NCBI RefSeq assembly: GCF_008831285.2
Contig: NC_045138.2
Span: 13,280,571 to 13,344,570, forward strand
Source of the DNA: Nymphaea colorata
Taxonomy: Eukaryota > Streptophyta > Magnoliopsida > Nymphaeales > Nymphaeaceae
Reading direction: 5' to 3'
DNA: 64,000 bases
In this document: one piece after another, positions 34,701-48,100 of the stretch
How positions within the stretch are numbered: the stretch's first letter is position 1
Layout: each line of letters opens with the position of its first letter
Notes under the pieces: model-generated
The model's input: the letters and a program-made list of their open reading frames with translations, nothing else
Database searches by the model: none
Told to the model about the DNA's origin: nothing
Translations under genes and position numbers: made by a program

Positions 34701-36438
34701 TTGGTGGTTGTCCAGATGCCACGATCATTCCAACGCGGGTGATCTTCTCTCCAAAGAATTAGGGACATATTTAGAAGGATCGCCCTTCCCTTTTGGAACG
34801 GGTGAGCTAGCGCGCGGACCCCCTTCTCCTCCCAAATCTGCCGCGATTGCATTAACCAGCTGGAGGGCACCTGCTACCACGAGCGGCCACTTGTCCTCCG
34901 TGAAATACTTAGCTGATCCCCCTTCCAAATTAGTTGCCAAAGGGGAGGAGGCAAGCTGGACGGCTCCAAGGGTTGCCTTTTTGGTACCCTTATGCGCTAG
35001 GGTTTCCCTTCCACCTTCGGACGAAATTGCCCATGCTTATGAATAATTAATCCAATTAAAACCAAGTCTACAACAAGGGTAGACTTGAAACTGAGTACCC
35101 AAAGGTCAGATTTGGCCGGAAGTCGCCGGATCTGGCCGGAAAGATGACCGGAATTCTGATCTACTCCATGAAAACCGACAAACAGTCCTACAAACGCCCA
35201 GAACTTGCAGTCGACGATTCAATGGTCAAATGAACTCCAAATACCTTAAATTTTGGATATGTTATAGATCTTTTGATTATGAATCCAATGCTATAAAGCT
35301 TGCCTAAAAACTCCACCAGAATCACCAGAAACAGCCTCTGCAAGTAGCAGTTCTGCGGCGGATTGCGCCTGAGCGGCGATGTCGGAAACAGCAAACTTCC
35401 GTGGCAGATTTGACCAGTGCGCGCTGGTCCGATCAGGCTGAAATTTTAGTATGTTGAAGATGAAGCCGAGATCTTTCCAACGAGCTATAGATCTCCTCCA
35501 AACTCCCAGTAAATCGTCTGAAACAGCCCTCGAATCAGAGAGGTCTCCTGTCTTCTTCTTCAGGAATCCGAATCTCGCCTCTTCCGCATTTTCTCTTCTA
35601 CTTGCCGCGTTTGCCCATCTTCCTTCCGCGTTTTCTCTTCTTATTTCCATGTTTTCTCCTTCTTTCTCCTTCAGCAATCATACGCCGGATATGCCATGGA
35701 TACGCTGGATTGAGAACAACTGTTCTTCATCATCTAACTCGTGCAAAACTTGAATGGACTAGGAGTTAGACTTCTGCCTTAGCGGTCGAATGCACCCAAT
35801 ACTTCCTCCTTCCACGCGAGACTAGATCTTCGTTCCAAGGGGATACCGCGTTGAGGACCTTGATTTAGGCGAGGTTCCCCTCGGATGCTCAAACTCCCTT
35901 ACACATTGATCTTCTTCGAACGGGTATCCAAAGTACTCCTGGTTAAGTGCCAAGAAGAGATGATACTTAACTTGTGAGGGAAATACCTTGCCAGTGATCA
36001 GAAGTGAAGAACGATGCCAGACGTCAGAACCACGGACGCCAAGCCTTCTTCACCAGCCCTATGGATCGATCGCCCCTATCTCCCTTTGTGTTCAAGGAAG
36101 ATGCACGAATGTCCACTCAAGGGATCGCTTGATTTGGGAACGATGCAAATCCAAGATGTCAATGGCTGCCGGCGGCCATTAACGGAGCTTGAACTTCCAC
36201 TAATCTCACGGCTTGGTGAGCATTACAATGTAGTGCTTCAAAGAAGCCACGCCCTAGGGGCCAAATGACTCTCCACGCATGGAGGGAAGAGAAAATCTCA
36301 ATTTGATTAAGCAAGAATGAATAAAGTGTCTCGGTTTTGGCTTAAATACAAGTGCCAAACCGGTTCAAAGAAATGTCTCAGGATGAGACGCTAAACAAAC
36401 CTAATCAAACAATAAATCGATACAAAAAGTAAATCAAA
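31711..36438. other. Intergenic, retrotransposon-like non-coding block
   Basis: From 31.7 to 32.6 kb it is AT-rich with nothing recognised. Around 32.56-33.16 kb are overlapping Arg/Ser-rich frames without a domain. From about 33.2 to 36.3 kb the GC-richer sequence resembles the long untranslated internal or LTR sequence of plant retrotransposons (many CTCGCC, GCCGGA and TTGCCTTA words). There is no gag, protease, RT or integrase motif, as in LARD-type derivatives. The 207-codon frame 34423-35046 (+) crosses an internal duplication and shows no domain. No LTR pair could be defined. Confidence 0.35.
34358..34665. repeat. Diverged internal duplication, period about 173 bp
   Basis: The word GAATCTTGCCTTA starts at 34358 and again at 34531. 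Each is followed by a related series: CTAGGTGCAATG or CCAGGTGCGATG, then CCTAATC, a CTCCTTCC block, a (T/C)TCGCCAAAG word and a CGTGT end. The copies span about 34358-34490 and 34531-34665. A weaker third trace may occur near 34744-34785. Confidence 0.55.
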
Positions 36439-37059
36439 TCATCTTAAGTGTTCAAATCTGAATTGGGCCAAATGCCCCACCTCGCCCAGGTCCGCCTGAG
36501 CTTCGCCAACTTGATCCATGAAGTGGGCTCGAGCCCACTGCTCTTGATCCGCACCCGGATCACGCGTGCTCCTCACCAAGCCGAGCCCACCATCATCAAG
36601 GCCAGTCATGCCTAGGTCTTCATCTTCCGGACTAGGTGAGTCCAGGTCTTCTTCATCTAGGCTAGGTGTGCCTAGTCCTTCCGCACCTAGACCGGGTGGG
36701 TCTAGGTCTCCTAGGTTTGGATTCCCTAGGTCTTCCACGTACCTTGCGCCCTTAGCCTCCTTTGGAATGGCAATGCATTCTTCACTTGGCGCTTTTCCGC
36801 TCCATCTTTTATTTGAGGAGTTAACCTCACAACGAAAAGATCCGTCTTCTCCCGAAAATGCCAAGAAATAAACAGGGAAGTTAACCTCCCTAAGCATATC
36901 ACCCGCTCCCGGAGTCGCTCCCACCTGTTTCCCGCAAAACTCAAAAGAATAAAAGTTAGCCTCACAATAAGAAAGGGCACCTTCGGCGGAAGTGCCAACG
37001 TGGGATGTACGAGTTCTAGGAACGCTCGTATCAGTTGGGGACTTAACGAAAAACGACAC
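36439..37059 (-). CDS. Hypothetical frame with 10-residue DLG/DLD repeats
   Basis: A 206-codon open frame on the minus strand. Its central part has at least four consecutive 10-residue units of the type (S/T/P)P-x-L-x-x-E-D-L-(D/G), for example TPSLDEEDLD, SPSPEDEDLG and MTGLDDGGLG. The DNA underneath is a 30-bp repeat (about 36583-36725). I do not recognise a family. The neighbourhood is retrotransposon-like and no promoter or intron structure was seen. It may be part of a transposon-derived gene or a chance frame over a minisatellite. Confidence 0.25.
   Translation of the reverse strand: MSFFVKSPTDTSVPRTRTSHVGTSAEGALSYCEANFYSFEFCGKQVGATPGAGDMLREVNFPVYFLAFSGEDGSFRCEVNSSNKRWSGKAPSEECIAIPKEAKGARYVEDLGNPNLGDLDPPGLGAEGLGTPSLDEEDLDSPSPEDEDLGMTGLDDGGLGLVRSTRDPGADQEQWARAHFMDQVGEAQADLGEVGHLAQFRFEHLR
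36583..36725. repeat. 30-bp minisatellite (imperfect)
   Basis: Units start with CTAGGTCTTC, CCAGGTCTTC, CTAGTCCTTC and CTAGGTCTCC, spaced 30 bp apart from about 36612. They encode 10-residue repeats on the minus strand. The period is a multiple of three, so the frame is preserved. Confidence 0.7.
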
Positions 37060-38690
37060 CTTTTAGGCATACTGGGTGGAATCCGTCTCGCTATCACTGC
37101 GTATCGGGCTTGGGTGACCCCGGGTCTCGCTGCCTCAGCCTCTGCGAATGCAGCGACCCGGTCTGGTGTGGGCAGTGCGTCGGTGCGTGTAACTCAACCC
37201 CGATCCATTTGCATCGCAACTAAATTCCCGACGGGCTGGTGTGGGCCCTAAGCTCCGTCTCTTCTACAGAACTCGGGCGTTCTAGAACAAGGCAAGAAGG
37301 AGGTGGCAACTGGCAACTTTTGAAACCTTTTTATTTCTTGATCTCTGTTACACTGCAGCAGGAATTTTTGAACCAAGAGGCATCTTCTAACGAAGTTTGG
37401 TGGAGATGTCATGAGGAAGCCTCGGCTATTGACTTTGATATCTCCACTGTCACATGAACAAGAGAATCACGACTGCATGCCGTCCACACTTCTCAAGTAT
37501 TCAACCTACTGATGGTGGTCTTAGTAAAAAAGATGACATATGAAATTGCATTCTGACTGTACATGCAACAAGTGGAAATGACTTGTCAAGCATTTAGAGA
37601 GAACATTTATATGGTTCACTTCACATATAGTAACAGAATATAAGATGATAACCAGGACAGGGAGGGCTTGAATCAATCGATACTTATACCATGTTTCATG
37701 TTTGTGGTAGTTCATAATGAGGAGTAGACAGGGTTGGTGCAACACACTGGAACAATGACAACACATTTTGGCACTTGAACGTTGTGGCAGCTAGTGGTGC
37801 AACACACTCGTGGAGATAAGATGATGGGCTTGGCTGGTCGCAGAGACGGCAATCTTTCATAGAGCAACGCAAGGAAGGAAGCATGTTCGCGGTGGGCGTG
37901 GAGTTCACAGCAGTTTATAAGCAATCTCGTTTACTCTTAACTCAATTTGATTTACTTGTAGCAGGGCCGTTTAAGATGGAAGCAGGAAATACTTCCTCTA
38001 ATCACAGCCCTGGACTAGGGTTTTTCTCTTTTTTGGTTCGTACAGGGCATGAGAGAATTTTGTTATTGCTGAACTCTAACCCTTCATGGGTTGTTTGTGA
38101 TCTCCTAAGGAGACCCACACCCCTTAATTCTGAGATAGAATGGGGGTTAAACTTTTGTACAGTGAGGACATGAGTTTTTGTTTTTGTACACGTATGGTCG
38201 CTCATGTATCTTGCTTCTTTTGTTCTATATAATATCAGCAAGATTGCATCCTAAGGAAGCATGTTCACTGGCGGCGTTTGACCTGATCTGGCTGAGAAAC
38301 GCAATTAAGGCATGCCCCATTGGAGGAGTTAGACCTGATCCGCCGGAGGCGGTGGTCATCATGGCCCGCCAGCAGCAGCACAGCCCGGCCGCCGCCCACC
38401 ACCTTGCCGACACTGATTCCGTATCAGTATCGGGTTGTGTTTTAGTTAGCGTCGCGGTGGTGGTCGGTCCGATCCGTTTGACGGACCGGAGGACTCTGCC
38501 TCGTTGATTAATTTAACCGACCACGAGCCTCCTTTTGTCGTCCCGATGCTCATCGCTCCCCTGCAGCGGCAGCAACTGCACAGGACCGATTGCACAGAAC
38601 CGATGAAAAGAAACGAAAGGAAGGCGGAGGACGCGGGAGGCAAGTAAAAGGCCGATCCTTCTCATCTTTCTCTCCTTTGAATACGAAAGA
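37060..38690. other. Intergenic region upstream of VPS33
   Basis: No exon or RNA gene recognised. It contains mixed low-copy sequence, a short repeated GGTGCAACACACT word near 37.74-37.81 kb, and the VPS33 promoter and 5' leader at its right end. No convincing TATA box was found for VPS33. Confidence 0.45.
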
Positions 38691-39123
38691 ATGGCGCAGA
38701 TTCCCAACCTTGAGAACGCCCCTCTCAACTTGAATTCTCTCAGGTACTCTTCTATATCGTACTCTATATTCTTTCTCGATGGGGCCCAACTCCCAAGCGT
38801 GTTTCCTTGGAGAGTCAGTGCCATTTCTTGCGTCGTTGACGACATTCTTTCACTGTCATGGTGTTACACAGGGAACAATCTCAGAAGGAGCTTCTCAACA
38901 TCCTCAAAAATGTGAGTAGGTGCTCGTTTGATTGCTCGCCGTGGCCTTCATTCCCTATAGTTGTTGCTCAGTAACGGCAAGGATCGTTTCTATGTAGATC
39001 CGTGGGAGGAAATTGCTCGTCATCGATCAGAAGCTCAGCGGTTCTCTTGCCTTGGTCACGCAGACCTCTATTCTCAAGGCATGCATGCGTTTGCCTTTCT
39101 CTTGTTGCCCATTCTTTCTCTTC

Positions 39124-39157
<34 letters not shown>

Positions 39158-42100
39158 TTTTTTTTTTAGTTCCCTGCCCAGCTACTTCCCTCCTCTATTT
39201 CCACTTCAAATTTGCTTGATACGTTTCTGAGTGGTACTAATAGTAAATTGGATTCTTTACCGTTCTCTCTGGTTCTCATCGAGCATTTAGCAACAAGAAG
39301 ATTACCATCTAAGGATGCGGATTTCATTTCTTTCCCCCTCCCTCCTCCCCCTTTTTTTGGCTAATCAAAGTGGGGATTAATTGAACAAGCAAGTCTGACG
39401 ACATTGGGTTAGGTTAGCCGGTGGGACTAGCACAGGAAGGGAGAACTTATCACAGATGCTGGGAGACGGGCTTCACCCTTACGATGTTAGCCAATGTCTT
39501 CGTCCTATTGCTTTTTGAAACTGGAAGAACCGATTGGAAAATCTACCATTGCTGACATGGACCTTGCTCCCTCAGCACCAGGTCCTGAGAAGGATATCTC
39601 AGACTGGATCCCTGAAATTCCGGCCTTCCATGCAGTCGTATTGCGATCTCGTGGCTATAGTGGTTGGACATCAACACTCGCACAAGGTTCTTCGCATAAT
39701 TGGACTGCTTATGTTGTTACTTACGGTTCACATGTTAAAGGATTATCCTTGTGACCTTATAATTTTTGGGCCAAGACATGCGTTACCCTATCAAGCCTTC
39801 TCATGCATGCTCTTTTCGAATTATATTTCTGGACGGCATTCGTTGCATTTTTTTCTATTCACTACCCTTCATGCTGTTGCATGATTTCACAGTCCTGTGG
39901 TACTTGGCTTTTTCTGTCCTTATTCCAATTTTAGAGGCTGGCAGAGAGAGAATTTTGCTCATCAACATGGCTGATTTCTGTGCCACAAGAAACTTTAGTC
40001 TCATTTGTGGTATTTGTTAGTTACCTTTTCTCTTTGATAGTTTTTCCTACTTTTTGTCACTGTTTTGCTGCTGAACAGGAGCATGGTGTTGATAATTTGC
40101 GTCATCTATCTAAAGATCCTATCCAGGGTGATGCCAAGAACATTGTGTATCTCGTCAGGTCTCAGGCTAGTCTAATGAAGCTTATTTCATTGCACATTCA
40201 TCACGATGTGTCCCAAGGATTACAGAGGGAATACTTCATTTATTTTGTTCCACGTCGTACAGTTGCTTGTGAGAAGGTCAGCAAATTTTTTATTATCTTT
40301 CCTTCATTATTGCTGTTATTTTATGTTCATTAATATTGTTTTGTTGTCACAAATTAAGCTTCACACATGTAGGTAGGGTTGGTAAAACAAGCTGAACAAG
40401 TTCAGGCTTGACTTGTTACTTCATTGGGTAACTTATGTTTAGCATGCTCAGTCCAAAGACAAACTTGTGTGGAAGATTTTGCATAGTTTTTTTCTGAAGA
40501 TTCAAGCGCTTGAAAGTATTTAATATAAAAATGCAAATAGATGCAATGAGTGTATACTAGCTGAGCGGAGATCTACACCCTGTCTTCATACATGGCTTGC
40601 TTATACTTTTGAGGGAAAAAAAACTGCACATTAATCTGTTAATCTGAAACTAATCCAGAATAAGCATCATGTAGATGCTTGTAGCTGGAGATCATAATAT
40701 GAAGGAAAACCAACAGGTAACAACATGTTTGGCTACTGTTGGACGACTTAAATGCATCAGACTATCATATTATTATCTTTCTTGTGTCCTTTCCTTTGTC
40801 ATCTTCTTATCCATTTAATGATCTGGAAAAATGACTGCGAGAACGGCTGACTTGCTTTTTTTTTCTTGAATGTTTCTTGTGTTTATGATTACACATAAGA
40901 AAAAATGAGAGGGTGATTACTATAGGTAATTCCTTTTAGAAACTTTAAATATGTAGTGCAAATCGATGAAAGGAGACATGCCTACAGCTGAGCTGATTGA
41001 TGGGAATCAATCTGTATTATCATTGTCATTGGATTCTATGCACATTTTTCCTTTGTTCCCATAGGTTTCTATTTCCAACAGATACTGTAAATCTTGTTCT
41101 TCTCCATTCTAATGTACATTAAACTCTTGTTATGATGTCGACACCGAATGCTCCTTCATCTTTTTGCTATAGAAGAATCAATGCTGACATTTCTATCTTG
41201 TTTATATTGCTTAACACATTTTCAGTCATGGTGACTAACATTGTTCTGTAGAAATCTTATACTTTTGTTGCAGTAATCCAGATCAACATAATACTTAGAA
41301 AAATGTGAACTTTTTATAGAAGTACTTATTCCAAAAATATCACATTTTGCTTGCCATATTGAGTATATAAAATCGTTTCTTATGCTTTTATTGCAGTAAT
41401 TCATAATCAATATAATGCTTAGAAAAATGTGCAACTTTTCATAGAAGTTAGTTATTCTGAAAATGTCACATTTTGCTTGCCATATTAAGTAAATAAAAAT
41501 GGTTTCTTGTGCTTCTTGAGCTTATTCATATGTATTATGTATGAGGAAATCTTTTATATGTAGCATACATGGTAATATTTTCCTGAGGATAATGAAACAT
41601 GCTAATATATTTCTAAATTCTTCCCTGAGAAAAAATGGCTATGCTTTAAATTTGAAGTTGTGTTGACAAGGCTCAGTCATGGAAATTAAAGACTCCCATA
41701 GCACGGGAAACATCCAAGAATATGGCACCAGACTATGTAATCTAAAAATTGAGATACTTTATTTTAATAGGGACTAGGTAACTTGTTGGATCCTGTAATG
41801 ACAGACACTGCAGTATTTAACCTGAATGCAACTTTTACAAGCTTTCAATCGCAATGGAAATATCTGTTGCCCATAGTCACAAAAATGTGTTTTTTTCGAA
41901 AAAAGACACGAAAAAAATGTGATAAATTAAATTGCCGTTTAAAAGTTAAAAAAAACACGCTTCTTTGATAAAAAACGTTAAAAAATGAAAAAACGTGTAA
42001 AAACGCGTTTTTTTTTCACTTCTTTCAATTTTTTCCCATTTTTTTCATTTTTTTAATGCCAATTGCCAAACAGTTTTTTTTTTCATTTTCTATTTTTTAT

Positions 42101-45100
42101 TTGTTGCAAATCAACTTATCTTTTTATGTTTGTGCTATTAATTTCTCACTTATTTTTTCCCCTATTTTTAGTTTTTTTAAAATTTTAAAAATTTACCATA
42201 TTTTTTCCTTTTTCTCCGTTTTTTTCAAGCTCGCCATATTATATCCGAGAAAAACCTCGCCATTTAAAACCCCAAAACGTTATTTGTGGCTATGCAGTTT
42301 TGTCATTTATGGTGGTCATGGTGCAATATTTGGACCTTTCTAGTACAGATGTAATTTGATAAAATATTCTTAAGTATATACTGTTAATAGCATTCAGTTA
42401 CATAGTTTTTTGGCCTTATCTTGACTTTATTATATCTTCAGGTTTTGGAAGAGCAAAAGGTTCATCAACTGTTAACAATTGGGGAGTATCCTCTGTACCT
42501 AATACCATTAGATGAAGATGTTCTATCATTCGAACTTGACATGGTGTCTAAGGTGTGCTGAACAAATGGGCTCATTTTTTTAATTTGTTTTCTGTAAGCA
42601 ATTGTTTTGTGCAGGTTTTTCCATAGGAAAATTTTAATTTATCATTCCATCATAATAGGAAATTCAAGTTGATGGCGACACAAGTTCCCTTTGGCACATT
42701 GCCAGGGCCATTCATAAACTTGAGGTAATTAAGACTTACAAAGTTGGGTTATACCGAGAGGCTAAGTTAGTATATTAGCCAATCATGTTTGTATTGTTGC
42801 ATGTATACTGGTAAAAACTTGTTGAAGGATATGGCCTTTTTCTAGACTGCAAAAGTCCATCTTGTGCATGAGTTGTTTTCTGCTTGCTGATATGTCTGCT
42901 GCAACTCTCTTCTAGAGGGAAATGAATGCCAGGTTCTATCAGCCTTTGGTTGCATGTCATTATCTTGAGAAAGTTGACACTTTGTGCAATGACCTGGCTC
43001 ATAACTTGCCTGTGTGTCAAGTACGGCAGATCCCAGCCTGCTGTGGATTCAATTTACACCTAGGAAGGCTATGAACCATGACAGTTGGCAATCACCACAA
43101 CTGATAATGTCAAACTAAAGCTTAATCCCCTCAAATCTCAGTCTTATTAATGTGAAACTATTCTTAGTCCTGTTGCATGGGTGTTGCGCCTTGAGAATGC
43201 ATTTACCATAATATCTTGATTTTGGAGCTGGAAAGTCTTACTATTTCAGAAATGGGCAGTAATAAAATAAGTTGCTCGTTTTAGATCAATAGCATCTCAG
43301 GATGTTGATCTACTTACGAAGTTCGTTAGATTCTCATCTGTCCTCATCAGATGACTGCCACCACTTTAACGAATTATGTCCTTTATATTCTAATAATTGG
43401 ATCAGATTGGATTTGTTGTTGAGTTGACATAAGATCTCAGGAAAACAAAAAATCTATAGCTGATCAAGCTTCATTGTGGAGAAAAATGGTAAAGATATGT
43501 CTGGGGCTTATAAAAAATTGAGCTCTGTCCTCTTACCTAACAGCCATCAATAGTAGGTAGGCTGCTCAACAGGTCGAGTAACTCAAGCTTGATCCATATA
43601 ATCTCGGCTCGAGCTTGACTTGGTTATTCAACAAGTTGAATTCGAGGAATAATTTAACTCGAGATAGGTGCTGTGGGTGCCCCTGTGACTTGTTTGCTGG
43701 GGGCTTTGCATTACGACCCCATAGTTGCAGTTTTTCTTTTCCCTACCCAGCTTGGCTAAGCTCAGCTATTTGGTGCAGCTACTCAGCTCAGCTCCAGCTT
43801 ATACTAGCCAGGTTCGAGCTTCCGTGAGTTTGCTGGAGTCGAGCTTCAGCCTTGCTTATCGTGGCTTGAGTAGAGTTTGAGTTAGCCCAGCTTGGCTTAT
43901 GTACACCTTTCAGTTTGTGGTCTTCAGCAATCTGGGAAACCCCAATAAAAATAAGGATACATGAGAAGGTCATGCTTGTATGTAAACTTGATAACAATAA
44001 ATTTAATAAAAGAGGGGAGCTCCTCTGATTTTCAACAAACCCTTTGCATGGAGGCGAAAGTGCCACTTCTATCTTGGCTTGTTTCTGTTTTTGACCCTGT
44101 CTGTGGTTTTATATATAGGCCCTTGGTTCACGAAGGCTTTGGGTTACAAAATTGAGCCATTAAGGTTTCTTATATGAGTATTTTTCATTTTTATAAAATT
44201 TTATTCTTGTTCTTCTACAAATTAATGACCAGTGGCATACTGGAGTAAAAAATTGGAGGATCTCATGCAAACAAATGCTGGAGTTAGAAGGATAGACAGC
44301 ATGTATATTGAAGATGCAGCCTCATGTTTGTATCTTTCTTCCAAATTTTAGTTGTTTCTTCTAGATTTTAGTTGTATAGGTAGTTGGAAGTCTGGTATTA
44401 TACCTTGCTGCTGCTTAACCAGATGTCCCTTATGCATCATATTAATATGGTTAGCCTAAGTTGGCTAGTTGCAACTTTTAATCTGATATTGGACATTAAT
44501 ATACGTTTGATTCTGCACTCTGACATGATAATAAAATTGAATTCAACACTTTGATCAACATACATCTGTTGAATTGGTGGTTAGAGGGATCACAATGGCA
44601 ATGCATATGTTTTACATTTTTCAGGGTATTTGTAGAGTAGCAAAATTTAGGGGTAGTCATTTGTTTATTCTTCAAGTGATTTGTATGCCGGATACGTTTC
44701 TCTTTCTTGATAGACTTCTGGGTACTTCTGGGTACAAAAGGAAATACTTACTTCTGTTTATAGTTGCAGTGAGTAACATGCACACAAGTCATATTTATAT
44801 GTCAGCTTCTTTCTGCAATAAAGTTTCATTTTGTACTTTTATCTTTGGAGACTTTTTGAACTGTTTCCTAACAAGTAAATGTGCAATTATTCAGTCTATT
44901 TTTGGAGTTATCCCGAACATCCGAGCAAAAGGGAGAGCATCAAAAAGAGTTACAGAGATTCTTGATCGGATGCATAAAGAGCAACCAATTGCATCAACTG
45001 ATGTACATACACTATATATTGTTTTCTTCTGCATTTCACTTGGTTTAGTGGGATTTTTCTGTTATTATTAGGTTTAAGGTCACAATACTTTCTACTGACT

Positions 45101-48100
45101 GCCTGATGAATCTTCAGCCAGGGATGCCAGAAATAAATACGGTTGTGATTCTAGATCGGGAGGTAATGTCATTGATCCATGTATCAGCAGGTCTTTAAAA
45201 TCAATTCTCTAGGAAGTCTAGTGTGTGACAGAAGTTTTTATGTATGGTCTGATCAGATCAGGATTTTTTTTATGTGATGCTTTTGCTATTAATGTTTAGT
45301 AGCTAAACTTACAACATGGATAATTCTGTTCTTTAGAGAAACATGATTCTGTTTTGCAGCATGTAGAATATGGCATGGCAGAACTTGTTTAAGAAGTTTC
45401 TGTGTTATAATTGCATCTGGATACGTGATTTAGCTGGTTTATTTGAATCTTCAGAATATAGTTATTAACTCTGTGTATCTACAGCTCAATGCTTGATCCC
45501 ATGTTGGGTTGTAAAAATGTACATTGGAATGTTGGATGTTCTTGTCCTTGAAGTGCTGCTCGTGGTTTAATACAGTGTTTTCGTAGTATGGTCTTGTTCT
45601 TCTTTTGTCTTTTGCTGAAATGTACTTATAATATGTTCTTGACTTTTCATTTGATGCATCTGGATATACTATTGTCTTAGCCGTTCTTGGTCTTGAGCTA
45701 ATTGAGGGAATCAATTGGAAATAAGACACATTTAATTTACTTTCTCCTGATTGAAGAATGCAGGAATTGCATTCTCTTTGGGTTTTAAAAGGTTAATTTT
45801 GAGAACATTTTTCTATGACACTGGAGAAGGATCAATTTTAGGTTATTTTGGTACTATAGGGCTGGATCACATCAGATTGGGATTCAAAGTGAGATATTCA
45901 TACGAGCAGATGTCTAACAGAGATGATTAAGTTGCTAAATGTTCCAAGATGGTGCATTTTGGACTTGAGCTCAGGAGTCTTTTGTTGCCTGTTACTGCTC
46001 TGGGCTCAAAGGGCACTTTTCTGGAAAAGGTGACCATGTTTACATTACCAACCCAATAACATTATGTTTTGTGACAATCCATAATTGCCAGATTCCAAAT
46101 AACCCAAGAGAAGAGGCTTTCAGATTTATCCTACATGGTGTTAGTTCAACTGCTAAAGGAACATCTGCAACTTGTTTTAGTTTGTTGAAATAAATCATGG
46201 AGGAGCTAAGTGGGAACTAGACATATTTTATTAATCACTTAAAAGTGCTTACCAGTTACAGTGGATTTAACCCCTTACATGTAGAACCGAGCAAAAGCTT
46301 AGAAAGCAGAAGGATGAAGGCTGATGGGTAGCTAGATAACTGTTAGTGGCTATTGGCTAGTAAAGTTTGCATGTTAAGATGTCAGTCTAATCTTCCATGT
46401 TGTACTTGGCTTGCCACGATTGTAGGTCCTCATAAATTGACAAGTTCTTGGACTTCAAAGAAATAATTGGATTGCATATTTTTTTGTTTATCTAATTGCT
46501 TTTTTAGTTTCAAAATGTTGCATGTGGTTTATGTGAAGTAGATGTGTTGTAATTTTATTGGATATAAACCCTGAGCATTTAAAATACATATATATTTTGG
46601 TCTTTTGCATGAGTCATTATGTCAAGAAAAACTGTTATTTTTGTTTCTCTAGGGTTTTTTTTTGTTCCCATTAGTTCCTTTAGAAAAAAGTAATTAGTAT
46701 GAGCATTTTATGCTTTTAACTTGTTGGCCTTCATTAATGCAGGTGGATATGGTCACACCTATGTGCACTCAGTTGACATATGAAGGGCTACTAGATGAGG
46801 TACTCACCAGTTGGCTTGTACTATCTACTTTTATCTGATAAAAATGTGAGAGAGAACCAGTTGCTGATCAATATATTTAGGGAAACTATTATCTTCCTAA
46901 TCTTTTTGCTCTGTTTTGGTTAGGCTGCATAGTTACAGTGGTAAGAACTCTGTAGAGTTAGTTATGCATGAAACATAAAAATGAGATGTAGATGGGAGAT
47001 GGCTTGTGCGTGAAGCATTAAGCAAGAAGCAAGTATATAGGTGATGCATGTGAAACATGAAGCTCTTTTGAAGCATAAGTAGAAAGTTGGAAATTCTTCT
47101 CTGCCTTTGTTTTTCTTATGATTTGTGCTGGAAACTGATGAAAGAAAGCAAATATGAAATGTAGAAGGGTAAAGGAAGTTAGGGTTTTAGGGCCTTCTTC
47201 ATCACTAGTTTTTTCATTTCAGTTTTTCAGTTCAACAAAATACTATCTAAAGTCTAGATGAAAGTAGCCTTGTCACTTCCGCTTGTAACAAAGCTTAAAG
47301 AAGGTAAAATACCAGTGCGTATGTTCTAGTGTCAACCCCACTCAGAGTATGTCCACCCCCTGCTTGTCAGCACTTCTTGATCTAGTCAATACTTCACTAG
47401 TTGACAATGGAATCCAATTTTTCCCATTATTTCCAGAATATTGGCTGACTTGAGATGCAGACAGACACCATCACTACATGTTTGGACAATTGTGATTTAA
47501 TGGCAGATGACATTGTTGCTCAATCCCCCAGGTTGCAATCACATCCGTCCTGTGAATTCTGCATTTGGACTTGAGCACATTCAACTCCACCCTCCTTTTA
47601 GTGTATGTGAATTCTAGGGAGAGTGATAAAGATGTAGTTGCTACATCTCTGCATGAGCACATTCATGCATTAGTTTTGCTAGAGTTCGTCACTCAAGCCT
47701 TTCCACACTGCTGTGTCTTTTTTCTTGACTACGTTAAGAATTCCTGGTACTTGCTAATCTTATGGATCAATATTTATTTCTGTTATGGAAATTGATTTTA
47801 GAGTTAGCAACTTGATGAACCATGCAAGTGATTGGTTTAACGTGTCTAAATCCTGAGCTCCTATAACAGTCATGAACTATTGGCAAGCCATGTCCTTAAA
47901 TAACTGGGTTAACATATTTTTATGTGTTTCCGAGCTGATGTTGGGGAATTTTAATTTTCATCTGATTCCTCCAGTGCAGCTTCTGCATATCAACAACGGC
48001 TCTGTTGAGCTTGAAGGGTCAATTATGGGTGTACAAGGTGGGAAGAAGATGAAAGTTCCCCTAAACTCCAGGTAACCTTGTTGGCTTTAACATACTGTAT

